64,000 nucleotides of DNA from Allobosea sp. Root483D1 (GCF_001429505.1 NZ_LMJW01000001.1:622606-686605); one strand, 5' to 3'. Counted from the first letter of the stretch, positions 46,633-55,801 are shown. A program made the numbers and translations. Notes: generated by a model from the sequence alone, not told the origin.

Positions 46633-47672
46633 GTCGCTCGCCTCGCGCGGTAGAGGATCAGCGCGAAGACCGGCGCCCCGAACAGCGCGGTCACCACGCC
46701 GATCGGCAGGATCTGCTGCGGGATCAGGATACGCGACAGGATGTCGGCGAGGATCATGAAGATCGCGCCAATGACCAGGCAGGCCGGCAGCAGGCGCGCA
46801 TGGCCGGAGCCGACGAGGAAACGGGCGGCATGGGGAATGATCAACCCGACGAAGCCGACCGTGCCGACGATCGAGACCATCACCGCTGTCATCACGGCAG
46901 TGGTGGCGAACAGCACGACCTTCACCCTGATAACCGCGACCCCGAGCGAGGCGGCGGCATCGACGCCGAAGGCGAAGGCATCGAGCACCTTGGCGTGCAG
47001 CATGCAGATGGCGAAGCCGATCAAGGCGACCGGCGCGGCGATCCAGAGATCGGGCCAGCGCACGCCGCCGAAATTGCCGAGCAGCCAGAACATCACGCCG
47101 CGCGCCTGCTCAGCGCTGGCCAATGTCGTGACGATCGTCGCGGTCGCCGCATTGAAGAGCTGCGAGGTCGCGACGCCGGCGAGAATGACGCGGTCGCTCG
47201 CCCCGCCTGCCCCGGTCGCCAAGAGCGCGACGACGGCGAGCGCAGCGCAGGAGCCGATGAAGGCGCCGGCGGAAACCGTCAGCGCCGTGCCGCCGATGCC
47301 GACGCCAAGGATCAGCACCGCGACGGCACCAGTCGAGGCGCCGGCGGAGATGCCGAGGACGTAAGGCTCCGCCAGCGGGTTGCGCAGCAGCGCCTGCAGG
47401 ATCGCGCCCGAAAGCGCCAGCGCACCACCGCACAAGCCGGCCATCAGCGCCCGGCTCAGGCGATAGTCGAAGATCACGCCCTGCTGGATCGCGCTCACCG
47501 GGAAACCAAGATCAAACAGCCCGTTGCCGAGCGCCCGCAGCGCGGTGTCGATCGGGATGCGCATCTCGCCGATCGTCACCGCCAGCGCCACCGAGAAGGT
47601 GAGCGCCAGCAGGGACGCCAGCGCGATGACGATCCGGGCCGGCCAGTCGGGACCGTGGACGGCGTGGCTCAA
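46629..47672 (-). CDS. ABC transporter permease of the FecCD/BtuC type
   Basis: A 347-residue, about ten-helix permease of the FecCD family: IPIDTALRALGNGLFDLGFP near the N-terminus, DYRLSRALMAGLCGGALALSGAILQ, LLRNPLAEPYVLGISAGASTGA (the hallmark segment), and GFVGLIIPHAARFLVG. It forms a homodimeric channel. It overlaps the binding-protein gene and the ATPase gene by 4 bp each, so all are in one operon under the same leader. Confidence 0.93.
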   Translation of the reverse strand: MSHAVHGPDWPARIVIALASLLALTFSVALAVTIGEMRIPIDTALRALGNGLFDLGFPVSAIQQGVIFDYRLSRALMAGLCGGALALSGAILQALLRNPLAEPYVLGISAGASTGAVAVLILGVGIGGTALTVSAGAFIGSCAALAVVALLATGAGGASDRVILAGVATSQLFNAATATIVTTLASAEQARGVMFWLLGNFGGVRWPDLWIAAPVALIGFAICMLHAKVLDAFAFGVDAAASLGVAVIRVKVVLFATTAVMTAVMVSIVGTVGFVGLIIPHAARFLVGSGHARLLPACLVIGAIFMILADILSRILIPQQILPIGVVTALFGAPVFALILYRARRAT

Positions 47673-48706
47673 GGAGACAGGCCGAAACCGGAGATCGCCT
47701 TGGCGAGCGTCTCGATGCCGTCGACCGTGTCGAGCCCGGCGCGGGTGGCGCCGACATCCAGGATGACGACGCGGCTGTTCTTCACCGCATCGAGCTTGCT
47801 GGCGACGGGATCGGTCTTCAGGAAGTCGAGCTTCTTCTCGATGTCATCGGCGGGAAAGCGGCGGCGGTCCATCTTCACCGTGACGATCACCGCGGGATTG
47901 GCGGCGGCGATGCTCTCCCAACCGACCAGCGGCCATTCCTCATTGGTGCTGATGATGTTGCGCGCGCCGAGCTTCGACAGGATGTAGGCGGGCACGCCGT
48001 TCTTGCCGGCCATGAAGCCGTCGCCCTTGATATCCTTGCTGGAGAACCAGACGACGACCGGCACGTCCCTGGCCTTGAGGCTGGCGACAGCCGCGACAGC
48101 CTTATCCTCGCGCGCCTTCAGCTCGGCGACGAGCGTCTCGGCCTTGTCGGCAACGTCGAAGATCTGCCCGAACTCGCGGATGTTGCGATAGACCAGCTCC
48201 ATCGTGAACATCTGGGTGCGGACGCCGTCGCCGGCGCCGGAATTGTCCTTGCCGACGCAATCGGTCGGCGAGACATAGGTCGGCACCTTGACCTTGGCGA
48301 ACTGGTCGCGCTTGCCGACGATGCCGTTCGGCCCGACATGCCATTCGAACATCGCGGTGACGAGGTCGGGCTCCTGGGCGAGCACCGCCTCGAAACTCGG
48401 GTCATTGTCGGCGAGGCGCTTCGCCTTGGCGTTGACGGCTTCATAGGGCTTGGCGACGGGCGAGAACCAGACGGCCGTGCCGACGACGCGATCACCGAGG
48501 CCGAGTGCGTAGAGAATCTCCGTCTGCGTCTGGCCGATCGCGACGACGCGTTTTGGCGCCGCCGTGAAGGTCACGCTCTCGCGGCAGTTCTCCAGCGTCA
48601 GCGGATATTGCGTCGGTGCGGCTTGGGCAGCCCCCGCGGCCAAAGTGCCGAGCAACGCCGCGACAGGCCATCGCAGCAGGCGGGTGAGATGACGCGTAGC
48701 CGGCAC
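47669..48706 (-). CDS. ABC transporter substrate-binding protein (corrinoid/metal-chelate type)
   Basis: A 345-residue periplasmic binding protein of the TroA/FecB-BtuF fold. A GTG at 48706 with GAGG 8 nt upstream gives a clean signal peptide (RLLRWPVAALLGTLAAGAAQA) and mature start APTQYPLTL. The conserved TAAPKRVVAIGQTQTEILYALGLGDRVVG and the later VGWESIAAANPAVIVTV are typical. The frame is open upstream to ATGs at 48817 and 48883 (the latter with GGAGGTG), but those put the signal peptide about 60 residues in. A Zur-like palindrome and a cobalamin riboswitch lie upstream, so the cargo is probably a corrinoid or a related cobalt/metal chelate. Confidence 0.83.
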   Translation of the reverse strand: MPATRHLTRLLRWPVAALLGTLAAGAAQAAPTQYPLTLENCRESVTFTAAPKRVVAIGQTQTEILYALGLGDRVVGTAVWFSPVAKPYEAVNAKAKRLADNDPSFEAVLAQEPDLVTAMFEWHVGPNGIVGKRDQFAKVKVPTYVSPTDCVGKDNSGAGDGVRTQMFTMELVYRNIREFGQIFDVADKAETLVAELKAREDKAVAAVASLKARDVPVVVWFSSKDIKGDGFMAGKNGVPAYILSKLGARNIISTNEEWPLVGWESIAAANPAVIVTVKMDRRRFPADDIEKKLDFLKTDPVASKLDAVKNSRVVILDVGATRAGLDTVDGIETLAKAISGFGLSP

Positions 48707-48717
48707 GGCGGAAGCCT

Positions 48718-48740
48718 CAAATGTAACAATGTTGCATTTC
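48718..48740 (-). promoter_or_regulatory. Zur/Fur-like palindrome downstream of a sigma70-like promoter
   Basis: On the minus strand the 23-bp site reads GAAATG-N11-ACATTTG; the inner 7-1-7 palindrome is TGCAACA-T-TGTTACA (one mismatch). It resembles the published gammaproteobacterial Zur box (GAAATG ... ACATTTC). Directly upstream is TTGACG-N18-TATCAG, a credible promoter, so transcription would start at the palindrome, about 12-20 nt before the GTG of the binding protein. Regulator identity is inferred. Confidence 0.4.
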
Positions 48741-48933
48741 TGATAGGATGGACGGCGCGCAGCCGTCAAGCTCTGCGCGGCAGCGCGGGCGGCGGTCTTC
48801 ATAAACATGGATTTCATCGCTCCCCGAGATGACGGGCGGGAAGCTGCGCAGGGGCGTGAATGGATGGAGGGCATGGCCGCCATCGACACACACCTCCGGA
48901 ACACCCCGTCCGAAAGACGTCTTCGACGATCGG

Positions 48934-49225
48934 GGCAGGTCTCCTGGCTCGCGGGTCGACGCCGGTTCCGCCCGGCCTTCCCGGCGCAACGCGCCAGTGG
49001 ACGATGGACGGAGAGCTCGCCGCTTACAGTTGCGGGGGCAGCCTCGGCTTCGGCCATAGATCGCCATGTGCCCTATCGGACGCAGTGCGGCGATCTATCT
49101 CTTTTGTCGAAGCATCGGATTCACCCGAAAAGTGGATTCCACTTTTCGGTCCGATGCCCCAGCGCCTCACCGAATTCCCTCTTAGCTCCGGGAGCAACCC
49201 GGAGAACCTCGATCGCGGCCACCCT
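48934..49225 (-). promoter_or_regulatory. Cobalamin riboswitch with a ~115-nt insertion in the aptamer
   Basis: On the minus strand, conserved elements occur in order: GGTTCTCC (49208-49201), AAGAGGGAAT, TCGGTG (49173-49168), CGAAGCCGAGG (from 49052), GCTGCCCCCGCAACTGTAAG, GCGAGC, CCACTGG, GGGAAGG and GAGCCAGGAGACCTGCC (to 48934). These are the hallmarks of the B12 box element. In ordinary riboswitches TCGGTG is followed at once by CGAAnCCGA as a small hairpin loop. Here 49053-49167 separates them and holds a dispersed palindrome (49112-49157) and a second perfect hairpin (49056-49065 with 49089-49098). Downstream, a GC-rich hairpin (about 48904-48935) could be the expression platform. Confidence 0.85.
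49112..49157. repeat. 46-bp dispersed palindrome inside the riboswitch (GCATCGG ... CCGATGC)
   Basis: Inner arms CCGAAAAGTGG and CCACTTTTCGG around ATT, outer arms GCATCGGA and TCCGATGC. The sequence type is a widespread rhizobial intergenic repeat. Only one copy is in this window. It lies within the 115-nt insert of the cobalamin aptamer. Confidence 0.75.
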
Positions 49226-49260
49226 ATAAGGCCGGGCAGCGCGGTCAAGCCTATACAGGC

Positions 49261-50967
49261 TCAGGACAGCCAGCCGGGCAGGCCTGCGGGGGCGGCCCCC
49301 GTCAGGGCGGCCTCGATGCAGTCGTCAAGCGTCCCCAGCCTGACGGTGCAACCGGAGAGCCCCGGCCCGTAATGGGCATATTTTCCGGAGTTGGTCAGGA
49401 CCACCTTCGCCCGCTCCGGGAAGACCGGGCGGGTGATCGAGCACCAGCAGAGATCGGGAATGACCTCGACGCCGCTGCGCCGAAGCCTCGCCATCGTGCC
49501 ATCGGCCTGCGCTGCGCCGACGACCTCCCGTCCGGCCGTGATGATGACGGAAAGCGTCGCAGCGACGGGCCGACCGTCGAGCCGCTCGGCCAGTGCCCGA
49601 CATTCGTCGAGCGAGGCGTGCGGGCTGCCGATCGCGACGAGATCGACTTGCGACGGCCCTTCGCTGAGCTTGCGCCAGCCGGCGGCGAGGTCGTCGCGCG
49701 TGATGACGACGTCGTCCTCGGGGGAGCCACCGAGGCCCCCAGCCTCCGGCGTGATGCCTTCGACATGCAGCATGGCCGCGGCGGAGGTCGTGCCGAAGGC
49801 GGCGCAGAGCGCCTTGAGATCGTCCCGCGTCGGCCTGGTCTTCGCAAGGCCCGTGATCAGCGGGATCCGGTCGGGCGAGGCGAGGCCCACGAGATAGCCG
49901 ATCAGGGGCCAGGCCGAAGAGTCCGCGCCCTCCGGCAGCTCGATCCGGACCGTACGGCGCGCCCGCCTGCCCTCGTCGAGGAAGGCTCCAGCGAGCGGCG
50001 CGCGGCCGGTGACGGCGATACAGAAATCCAGGAAATCCGGATGCTTGGCGGTCCGGGCGCCGAGTACGGAGTTGGCGAAGATCACCGCGTTCGATTCAGA
50101 CCAGCCGATCGCCTCGCCGAAACCCGGCGGATCGGGCAGCGCATAGGGCGCGCAGGTGAAGCTCGCCTGGCAGCCCATGCGGACATAGGCGTCGGCAAGG
50201 CGCGCAGCAGGCTCGCCGAACGCTGGTGCGACGCCCTGGCGGCGCCAGTTGGCGTGATCGACCGAGATCGCATTCATCGTCGTCGGGATGCGAACGCGTG
50301 CGCCGAGCGCCTCCATCTTCTCGGCGAAGACGAGGTTCGCCGGGCCGGCATAGATGCAGCCGTCGACATGCGCCCGCGTCACGTCGATGAGCGTCCGAGC
50401 ACCTTGCTGGCTCGCCATGGCGATGAGGATACGCATGGCCTGCTGCGCGGCGATCCCTTCGCCGCCGCCGAGCATGCGGTGGTCGGCGGCGGACAGCTGC
50501 AATTCGCCATGGGCTGCCGCGGCAAGCGGCATCCGGACGCGCCCGCCATCGGCCGATAGGCCGTCCGGCGCGAGTGTCGCGTGCTTCGCCGAGGCCAGGG
50601 CGGCGAAGCCCCCCGCGGAGAGACGGATGACCGGGATGCGGCGCCCGAACATCTCCGAGGCGACGATCGCTCCGAGCGTCAGCGTATCCTCGGGACCGGC
50701 GAAGATCAGGGCGGCGGGATTGCGGCCGGAAAGCGCGAGTTCCAGCAGCACGCCAGAGCCGGAGCAGGAGCCTCGGCTGGTCGACATCAGCACGACCGCG
50801 CCGGCAAGCGAGGCGCCATGGGCGGGATGGTGCACGTCGATCACCGTGCCCGTGGCGGGATCGATGCCGCCCCAGAAGCTCAAGGGCTCGTCGAGGACGA
50901 CGATCGGCCCGGCGGCGGCCCCGGGGGCGACGATAATGCCGTGGTCCTGTCCCGAGGTGGAGTTCAT
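49261..50967 (-). CDS. Fused aconitase X (AcnX), small plus large subunit
   Basis: A 568-residue protein joining the swivel/small domain (DUF126, about 1-130; [21 protein letters not shown] and [13 protein letters not shown]) to the large AcnX catalytic domain (DUF521, about 140-568; [48 protein letters not shown]). AcnX enzymes dehydrate hydroxy-acids; fused bacterial forms include cis-3-hydroxy-L-proline dehydratase. The real substrate is unknown: no pyrroline-2-carboxylate reductase gene is nearby. ATG 50967 is chosen because the family begins just after it. It is 109 bp after the enolase-family gene and last in the TRAP operon. Confidence 0.85.
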   Translation of the reverse strand: MNSTSGQDHGIIVAPGAAAGPIVVLDEPLSFWGGIDPATGTVIDVHHPAHGASLAGAVVLMSTSRGSCSGSGVLLELALSGRNPAALIFAGPEDTLTLGAIVASEMFGRRIPVIRLSAGGFAALASAKHATLAPDGLSADGGRVRMPLAAAAHGELQLSAADHRMLGGGEGIAAQQAMRILIAMASQQGARTLIDVTRAHVDGCIYAGPANLVFAEKMEALGARVRIPTTMNAISVDHANWRRQGVAPAFGEPAARLADAYVRMGCQASFTCAPYALPDPPGFGEAIGWSESNAVIFANSVLGARTAKHPDFLDFCIAVTGRAPLAGAFLDEGRRARRTVRIELPEGADSSAWPLIGYLVGLASPDRIPLITGLAKTRPTRDDLKALCAAFGTTSAAAMLHVEGITPEAGGLGGSPEDDVVITRDDLAAGWRKLSEGPSQVDLVAIGSPHASLDECRALAERLDGRPVAATLSVIITAGREVVGAAQADGTMARLRRSGVEVIPDLCWCSITRPVFPERAKVVLTNSGKYAHYGPGLSGCTVRLGTLDDCIEAALTGAAPAGLPGWLS

Positions 50968-51076
50968 GGCGCTGATCGACGAAGCCAAATGCGGAACGGG
51001 GCGGAGCGCGAAGCCCCTCCCCGCGCAGGTGATATCATCGAATGACAGGCGCGAAAGACTCCGGCCTCGGGGCGAC

Positions 51077-52258
51077 CTATAGCTTGAACACCTCCCGCGC
51101 CGTCTCATGGGCGCGGATATAGTCCCAGTCATAGGTCACGCCGAGGCCGGGCGCGGTCGGGACCGGGAAGCAGCCATCCTTGTCGACGCCGTCGAGTTGG
51201 TCGCTGTAGCCGCAGGCATAGACCGGCGGCACCGCATTCGGGCAATCGGGCCCGACGAGAGCGAGCTCGTAGAAGTTGGTGTTGCGGGTCGCCGCCATGC
51301 AGTGGCGGTGGGCCGGCCCGCAGGCGTGGATCTCGACATCGACGCCGAAGGCTTCGGCGAGATGGGCGATCTTCATCGCGCCGGTGATGCCGAGGTCGTA
51401 TTCCGGATCGGAGCGCAGCGCGTCGGTGCCGCCATTGATCAGGAAATCGGCCTTGGGCTCGAAGCCGCGCAGATATTCGGTCTGCAGGATCGGCGTCTTC
51501 AGCATTTCGCGCAGCTTCTTGTGGGCGAAGGCCGAGACGCCGCAATCGCGCATCGGGTCTTCGTACCAGAAGTAGTTGCCCTCGTCGCAGGCGCGCCCGA
51601 CATAGAGTGCGTCGGCGAAGGTCCGAAGCTCGTTGGCCGGGTCGAGCATCAGCGTCATGCGATGGCCGACCATCTTCGCGACATGCAGGACGTTGGCCGC
51701 CTCCTCGCGCGCATCACCATCGTGCCAGCCATGGACCTTGAAGGCGCGGTAGCCGAGATCGTAGCAATGTTCGGCGAAATCGACGAAGGCCTGCGGCGAG
51801 TCGAGCCCGCCATTGCGGTCGCCGTGATAGGTCGAGGCGTAGGTCTTGAGCTTGCTGCGGAAGCCTCCCAATAGCTGCGAGACCGAGGCGCCGAAGCGCT
51901 TGCCGGCGAGGTCCCAGAGCGCGATGTCGATCGGCCCGATGCCCATGCCGTCATGCTGGCGGAGTTCCCGCTTCATGTCGTTCCAGATCTCCTCGCGGTG
52001 ATCGGGATTGCGGCCGAGAATGTTGGGCGCGAGCGAGAGCGTCTGGGCCATGGTGGCGCGGGTGCCGCCCCAGTGCATGACATACTGCCCCTCGGCGCCG
52101 TCCTCGCTGCGGATGATCACGGCGAACTTGGTCAGTTGCAGCTCGGAATTCGGCTTGTAGCCGATGTTGTAGATGGCGCGGGCGTTCTCGGCCGACGGCC
52201 CTAGATTCTTGGCCTTGAACGAGAACTCGACGATCTCGACTTCGCTGATCCTGGTCAT
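51077..52258 (-). CDS. Enolase-superfamily (mandelate racemase-like) enzyme, substrate unknown
   Basis: A 393-residue alpha/beta-barrel acid-sugar dehydratase/racemase type protein. An N-terminal capping domain (about 1-130) is followed by the barrel: [10 protein letters not shown] (a Lys-x-His in place of the common Lys-x-Lys), LMLDPANEL (metal Asp), WYEDPMRD (metal Glu), TEYLRG and EIHACGPAH (His base region). This Kx-His/His layout is seen in several dehydratase subgroups. The ATG at 52258 follows AGGGA; 10 bp separate it from dctM. It probably works with AcnX on the acid imported by the TRAP system. Confidence 0.8.
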   Translation of the reverse strand: MTRISEVEIVEFSFKAKNLGPSAENARAIYNIGYKPNSELQLTKFAVIIRSEDGAEGQYVMHWGGTRATMAQTLSLAPNILGRNPDHREEIWNDMKRELRQHDGMGIGPIDIALWDLAGKRFGASVSQLLGGFRSKLKTYASTYHGDRNGGLDSPQAFVDFAEHCYDLGYRAFKVHGWHDGDAREEAANVLHVAKMVGHRMTLMLDPANELRTFADALYVGRACDEGNYFWYEDPMRDCGVSAFAHKKLREMLKTPILQTEYLRGFEPKADFLINGGTDALRSDPEYDLGITGAMKIAHLAEAFGVDVEIHACGPAHRHCMAATRNTNFYELALVGPDCPNAVPPVYACGYSDQLDGVDKDGCFPVPTAPGLGVTYDWDYIRAHETAREVFKL

Positions 52259-52268
52259 GTGAATTCCC

Positions 52269-53543
52269 TTAGAAGCCAGCCACATGCGGCAGCCACAGGC
52301 TGAGCGCGGGCACATAGGTGATGATGGCGAGCGCGACGATGAGAGCGATCAGGAAGGGCCAGAGCTCGCGAAAGAGCGGACCGAGCCTGACTTTCGTGAT
52401 CGCCATGGCGACAAAGCAGAGCACCCCGACCGGCGGGTGGACCTGGCCGATGACGAGGTTGACCAGGAGCACGATGCCGAAATGCACGAGGTCGATCTGC
52501 AGCGACATCAGCAGCGGCAGCAGGATCGGCACCAGGATGATCATGATCGCGATCGTCTCCATGAACATGCCGGCGATCAGCAGGGCGATGTTCAGGATCA
52601 GCAGCACGACCAGCGGATCGGTCGAGATCGAGCTCATATAGGCGGTGACGAGCTGCGGCGTCTGGCCGACGGCGAGGATCCAGCTGAACGGCGAGGCCGC
52701 CGCGACGATGGCGAGGATCACCGCCGTCTCGCGCGCCGTGCCGACCAGGATCGCCGGCAGATCGGCGAGCTTGATCGAGCGGTAGACGAACATGCCGACG
52801 ATCAGCGAATAAGCGGCGGCGACGCCGGCGATCTCGGTCGCGGTAAAGAGCCCGGCGCGGAAACCGACGATGATCAGCACCGGCATCAGCAGCGCCAGAG
52901 AAGCGTATTTGAACTCCTTCCAGAGATTGCCGAGCGAGAAGGCGCCCGCTGGCCGGAAGTCGCGCTTCAGCGCCAGGATCGCGATCGTGGCCATGATGCA
53001 GCCGGCCATGACCAGGCCGGGGATGATGCCGGCGACGAAGAGCTTGCCGAGCGAGACATTGGCCTGCCAGGCATAGACCACCATCAGGATCGAGGGCGGG
53101 ATGATCGGCCCGAGCGTGCCGGCGACGGCCGAGAGCGCCGCGCCGAAGGCGCGCGGATAGCCCATCTTCTCGAGCTGCGGCACGAAGACCCGCGCCGCCG
53201 CGGCGGTGTCGGCGACCGAGGAGCCGGAAATGCCGGAGAGGAAGACCTCGCCGACGACCAGCGTATGGGCCGGGCCGCCGCGGATATGGCCGACCAGCGC
53301 CTTGGTGAAGCTGAACAGCCGCTCGGAGATGCCGGACGCGTTCATCAGCGAGCCGGCGAGCGTGAACAGCGGGATCGCCAGCAGCGGGAAGGACTGCACG
53401 CCGGCAACGATACGCTGCGCCGCCACGGTGAGCGGGATGCCCTCCATTGAGATCGCGAGCAGGGCCGAGCCCGCCATGGCGATCCAGATCGGCGTGCCGA
53501 CCACGAGCATGACGGCAAAGGAGACGAGGAGAATGGTCACCAT
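52269..53543 (-). CDS. dctM: TRAP transporter large permease DctM
   Basis: A 424-residue, 12-helix TRAP permease: GTPIWIAMAGSALLAISMEG, the motif LSGISGSSVADTAAAARVFVP (about 104-124), GTLGPIIPPSILMVVYAW, MFMETIAIMIILVPILLPL and GQVHPPVGVLCFVA. It imports the acid delivered by DctP using a sodium or proton gradient. The frame is far longer upstream, but the ATG at 53543 gives the standard length and lies 5 bp after dctQ. Coupled to the enolase-family gene. Confidence 0.93.
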   Translation of the reverse strand: MVTILLVSFAVMLVVGTPIWIAMAGSALLAISMEGIPLTVAAQRIVAGVQSFPLLAIPLFTLAGSLMNASGISERLFSFTKALVGHIRGGPAHTLVVGEVFLSGISGSSVADTAAAARVFVPQLEKMGYPRAFGAALSAVAGTLGPIIPPSILMVVYAWQANVSLGKLFVAGIIPGLVMAGCIMATIAILALKRDFRPAGAFSLGNLWKEFKYASLALLMPVLIIVGFRAGLFTATEIAGVAAAYSLIVGMFVYRSIKLADLPAILVGTARETAVILAIVAAASPFSWILAVGQTPQLVTAYMSSISTDPLVVLLILNIALLIAGMFMETIAIMIILVPILLPLLMSLQIDLVHFGIVLLVNLVIGQVHPPVGVLCFVAMAITKVRLGPLFRELWPFLIALIVALAIITYVPALSLWLPHVAGF

Positions 53544-53548
53544 GGCCG

Positions 53549-54061
53549 CTAGTCCCGCGTCGTGATGTCGGACCAGAGGACGCCGGTGACGCCTTCGTCG
53601 ATCAGGTTGCGCAGGAGATGCAGCAGCGAGAGCACGCTGCCGAGGAAGAGCGGCGCGATCGCCCAGCCGGCGGATATGCCGAGCATCGGCGTCAGGTTCG
53701 GCATTTCGCGCTGGAGATAGCGCCAGGAGAAGAAGGTCAGGGTTCCCAGCACCACCGCAGTGGCCGTGAAGGCGAGCAGGCCGAAGGCGAAGCAGAGCCA
53801 GCGCGGCGCGAACAGCACGATCACGTCGATGATGATGTGCGTGCGGGCGTGGAAGGCGTTGGCGATGCCAAGGAAGATCATCCAGCCGAACAGGATGAGG
53901 ATGAGCTCCTCCGACCAGGTCAGCGGGTCGCTTAGCACGTAGCGGAAGACCACGGCGGCGCAGACCAGCGCGGCGATGGCGCCGTGCAGCAGCGCGAGGG
54001 CGAGGCTCTCCACGCGGCTCGACCAATCGTCGAGCCGCCGGATCAGGGTGATGGCTGTCAT
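53549..54061 (-). CDS. dctQ: TRAP transporter small permease DctQ
   Basis: A 170-residue, four-helix membrane protein of the DctQ family: helices at about 20-42, 52-70, 90-112 and 130-150. The family motif is visible in the second helix region (SDPLTWSEELILILFGWMIFLG) with the conserved charged Trp-Ser-Glu-Glu. It pairs with DctM. The start at 54061 lies 8 bp after the dctP stop. Confidence 0.9.
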   Translation of the reverse strand: MTAITLIRRLDDWSSRVESLALALLHGAIAALVCAAVVFRYVLSDPLTWSEELILILFGWMIFLGIANAFHARTHIIIDVIVLFAPRWLCFAFGLLAFTATAVVLGTLTFFSWRYLQREMPNLTPMLGISAGWAIAPLFLGSVLSLLHLLRNLIDEGVTGVLWSDITTRD

Positions 54062-54069
54062 CGCCGGGA

Positions 54070-55068
54070 CTAGCGCTTGCGCTGCGTCTCGATCGCCGCG
54101 AGCACACGATCGAGATGGGCCTTGCCCCAGCGCCCTTCCATCGCGGTCGCGACGACCTTGGACTTGGCGGCGAAGGCGTCCCGATCGACGTCCTCGATGA
54201 TCTTGGAGCGGCCGGACTTGCGGATATCCTCCAGCATCGAGGCTTCGCGCTTCTGCTGGAGATAGGTGTTCATCGCCGAGGCGCGGGCTGCTTCGGCGAA
54301 CAGGACCTCGCGATGCTCGGGCTTCAGCCGCGCCAGGCTGTCCTTGTTGATGACGATCATGTTGTTCTGGAGCATGTGCCGGGTCATCGCGACATAGCCC
54401 TGCACCTCGTAGAACTTGCGCGAGAAGATCGTCGGGATCGGGTTCTCCTGGCCGTCGACCGTCTTCTGCTGGAGCGCGGTATAGACCTCGCCGAACGGCA
54501 CCGGCGTCGGGGCCGCGCTATAGGCCTTGATCATCTCGACCCAGACCGGGCTCTCCGGCACACGGATCTTGAGGCCGTGCATGTCCTCGGGCTTCTTCAC
54601 GGCGCGGTCGAGCGTCGTCATATTGCGCCAGCCCCAGTACCAGATGCGGGTGACCGGCACGATGTTGTGCTTGTCGCGCAGCTCGTCGAAGACCGGATCG
54701 AAGGCGTCGGAGCGAATGATCGCCTCGGCCTCGCCCCAGTCCTTCCAGAGGAAGGGTGCGCTCGGGATCTCCAGGGCCGGCACCAGCGAGGATGCAGCTG
54801 CCATCGAGGGGGCGGACAGGTCGAGCGCGCCTTCCTTGACCTGCTTGAAGAGATCGACCTCCTTGCCGAGCTGCTCGGCCGGGAAGACGTTGATGGTGAC
54901 CGCGCCGCCCGTGCCCTTCTTCACCCGGTCGGCGAACTCCTGGAAGAGCTCGCCGGCGATCTCGGCGGTGGTGTTGGCGTGGCCGAAGCGCAGGGTCTGC
55001 GCCTGCGCCGCGCTGGCGAGGAAGCCGCCGGCGATCAAGGCCGCGGCGGCAATGCGTCTCAATATCAT
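54070..55068 (-). CDS. dctP: TRAP transporter substrate-binding protein DctP
   Basis: A 332-residue periplasmic binding protein. Signal peptide (RRIAAAALIAGGFLASAAQA) then TLRFGHANTTAEIAGELFQEFADRV, a classic DctP beginning, and INVFPAEQLGKEVDLFKQV, WYWGWRNMTT, KIRVPESPVWVEMIKAYSA and VDGQENPIPTIFSRKFYEVQ. The Arg of KIRVPESP is the family carboxylate-binding residue. It lies 53 bp after the GntR gene. The ligand is an organic acid, not identified. Confidence 0.92.
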   Translation of the reverse strand: MILRRIAAAALIAGGFLASAAQAQTLRFGHANTTAEIAGELFQEFADRVKKGTGGAVTINVFPAEQLGKEVDLFKQVKEGALDLSAPSMAAASSLVPALEIPSAPFLWKDWGEAEAIIRSDAFDPVFDELRDKHNIVPVTRIWYWGWRNMTTLDRAVKKPEDMHGLKIRVPESPVWVEMIKAYSAAPTPVPFGEVYTALQQKTVDGQENPIPTIFSRKFYEVQGYVAMTRHMLQNNMIVINKDSLARLKPEHREVLFAEAARASAMNTYLQQKREASMLEDIRKSGRSKIIEDVDRDAFAAKSKVVATAMEGRWGKAHLDRVLAAIETQRKR

Positions 55069-55121
55069 GCGTCTTCTCCCTGATGTTGGACCGGGCCGTT
55101 TTCGGCCTCGGGGCGTTCCGG

Positions 55122-55781
55122 CTATTTGATCAGCCGCTCGTAAGAGCCTTCGAGATGCAGGCGCATGGCTCGCGCCGCTGCATCGGGATCGCCCGCCTCG
55201 AGCGCGTCGACGATGCGGAAATGCTCCTGATGGGTCAGGCCGACATCCTGCTCGCGCGTCAGGTAGAGCCGCGAGATGTGCAGGTGGAAGCGCAGGTCGT
55301 CATAGCTCTTGAGCGCGACCTGGTTGCCGGCAGCCTGCAGGATGATGCGGTGGAAGCGGTCGTCGCCCTCGGTGAAGCCGCGATGGCTGCGATACTCGCG
55401 CGCTGGCTCACCCGCCATCATCGCCGCGACCTCGTCGCGCAGCGCCTGGATGACATCCGGGCCGGGCCTGCGCCGTGCCGCCTGCGCTGCCGCCCAGGGC
55501 TCGATCACGCCGCGGAAGCTGTAGACATCCTCGTAATAGCGCTGGTCCGGCAGCGGCGCCGTGGCGAAGCCGATGAAGGGCTCGGCCCTGACCAGTCCTT
55601 CGGCGACGAGCCGCGCCAGAGCCTCGCGGATCGGCGTCGAAGAGACCTGAAGCTCGCGGGCCAACCCGTCGACATTGAGCTTCTCGCCCGGCGCATAGGC
55701 CTGGTCGAGGATGCGCTCCTTGATCGCCTCGTAGACCTGGTCGCCGAGCACGACCCGTTCGATCCTGCGCGCACCGCTCAA
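55122..55781 (-). CDS. GntR-family (FCD) regulator of the TRAP/enolase/AcnX operon
   Basis: A 219-residue regulator: winged helix (about 10-75; EKLNVDGLARELQVSSTPIREAL) and an FCD effector domain (about 85-210; RGVIEPWAAAQAARR, DRFHRIILQAAGNQV with the conserved Arg-x-x-His). It is the first gene of the minus-strand operon and is 53 bp upstream of dctP. A perfect 16-bp palindrome (55802-55817) 20 bp before its start suggests autoregulation. The inducer is probably the operon's substrate acid. Confidence 0.9.
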   Translation of the reverse strand: MSGARRIERVVLGDQVYEAIKERILDQAYAPGEKLNVDGLARELQVSSTPIREALARLVAEGLVRAEPFIGFATAPLPDQRYYEDVYSFRGVIEPWAAAQAARRRPGPDVIQALRDEVAAMMAGEPAREYRSHRGFTEGDDRFHRIILQAAGNQVALKSYDDLRFHLHISRLYLTREQDVGLTHQEHFRIVDALEAGDPDAAARAMRLHLEGSYERLIK

Positions 55782-55801
55782 AGCTCTATATCCTATATCT
55801 T

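Noticed and set aside
47669..48883. Binding-protein start at the ATG 48883 with GGAGGTG
   Set aside because: It would place the signal peptide about 60 residues from the N-terminus and the Zur-like promoter inside the gene. GTG 48706 gives a normal signal peptide. The upstream start is kept as a possibility only.
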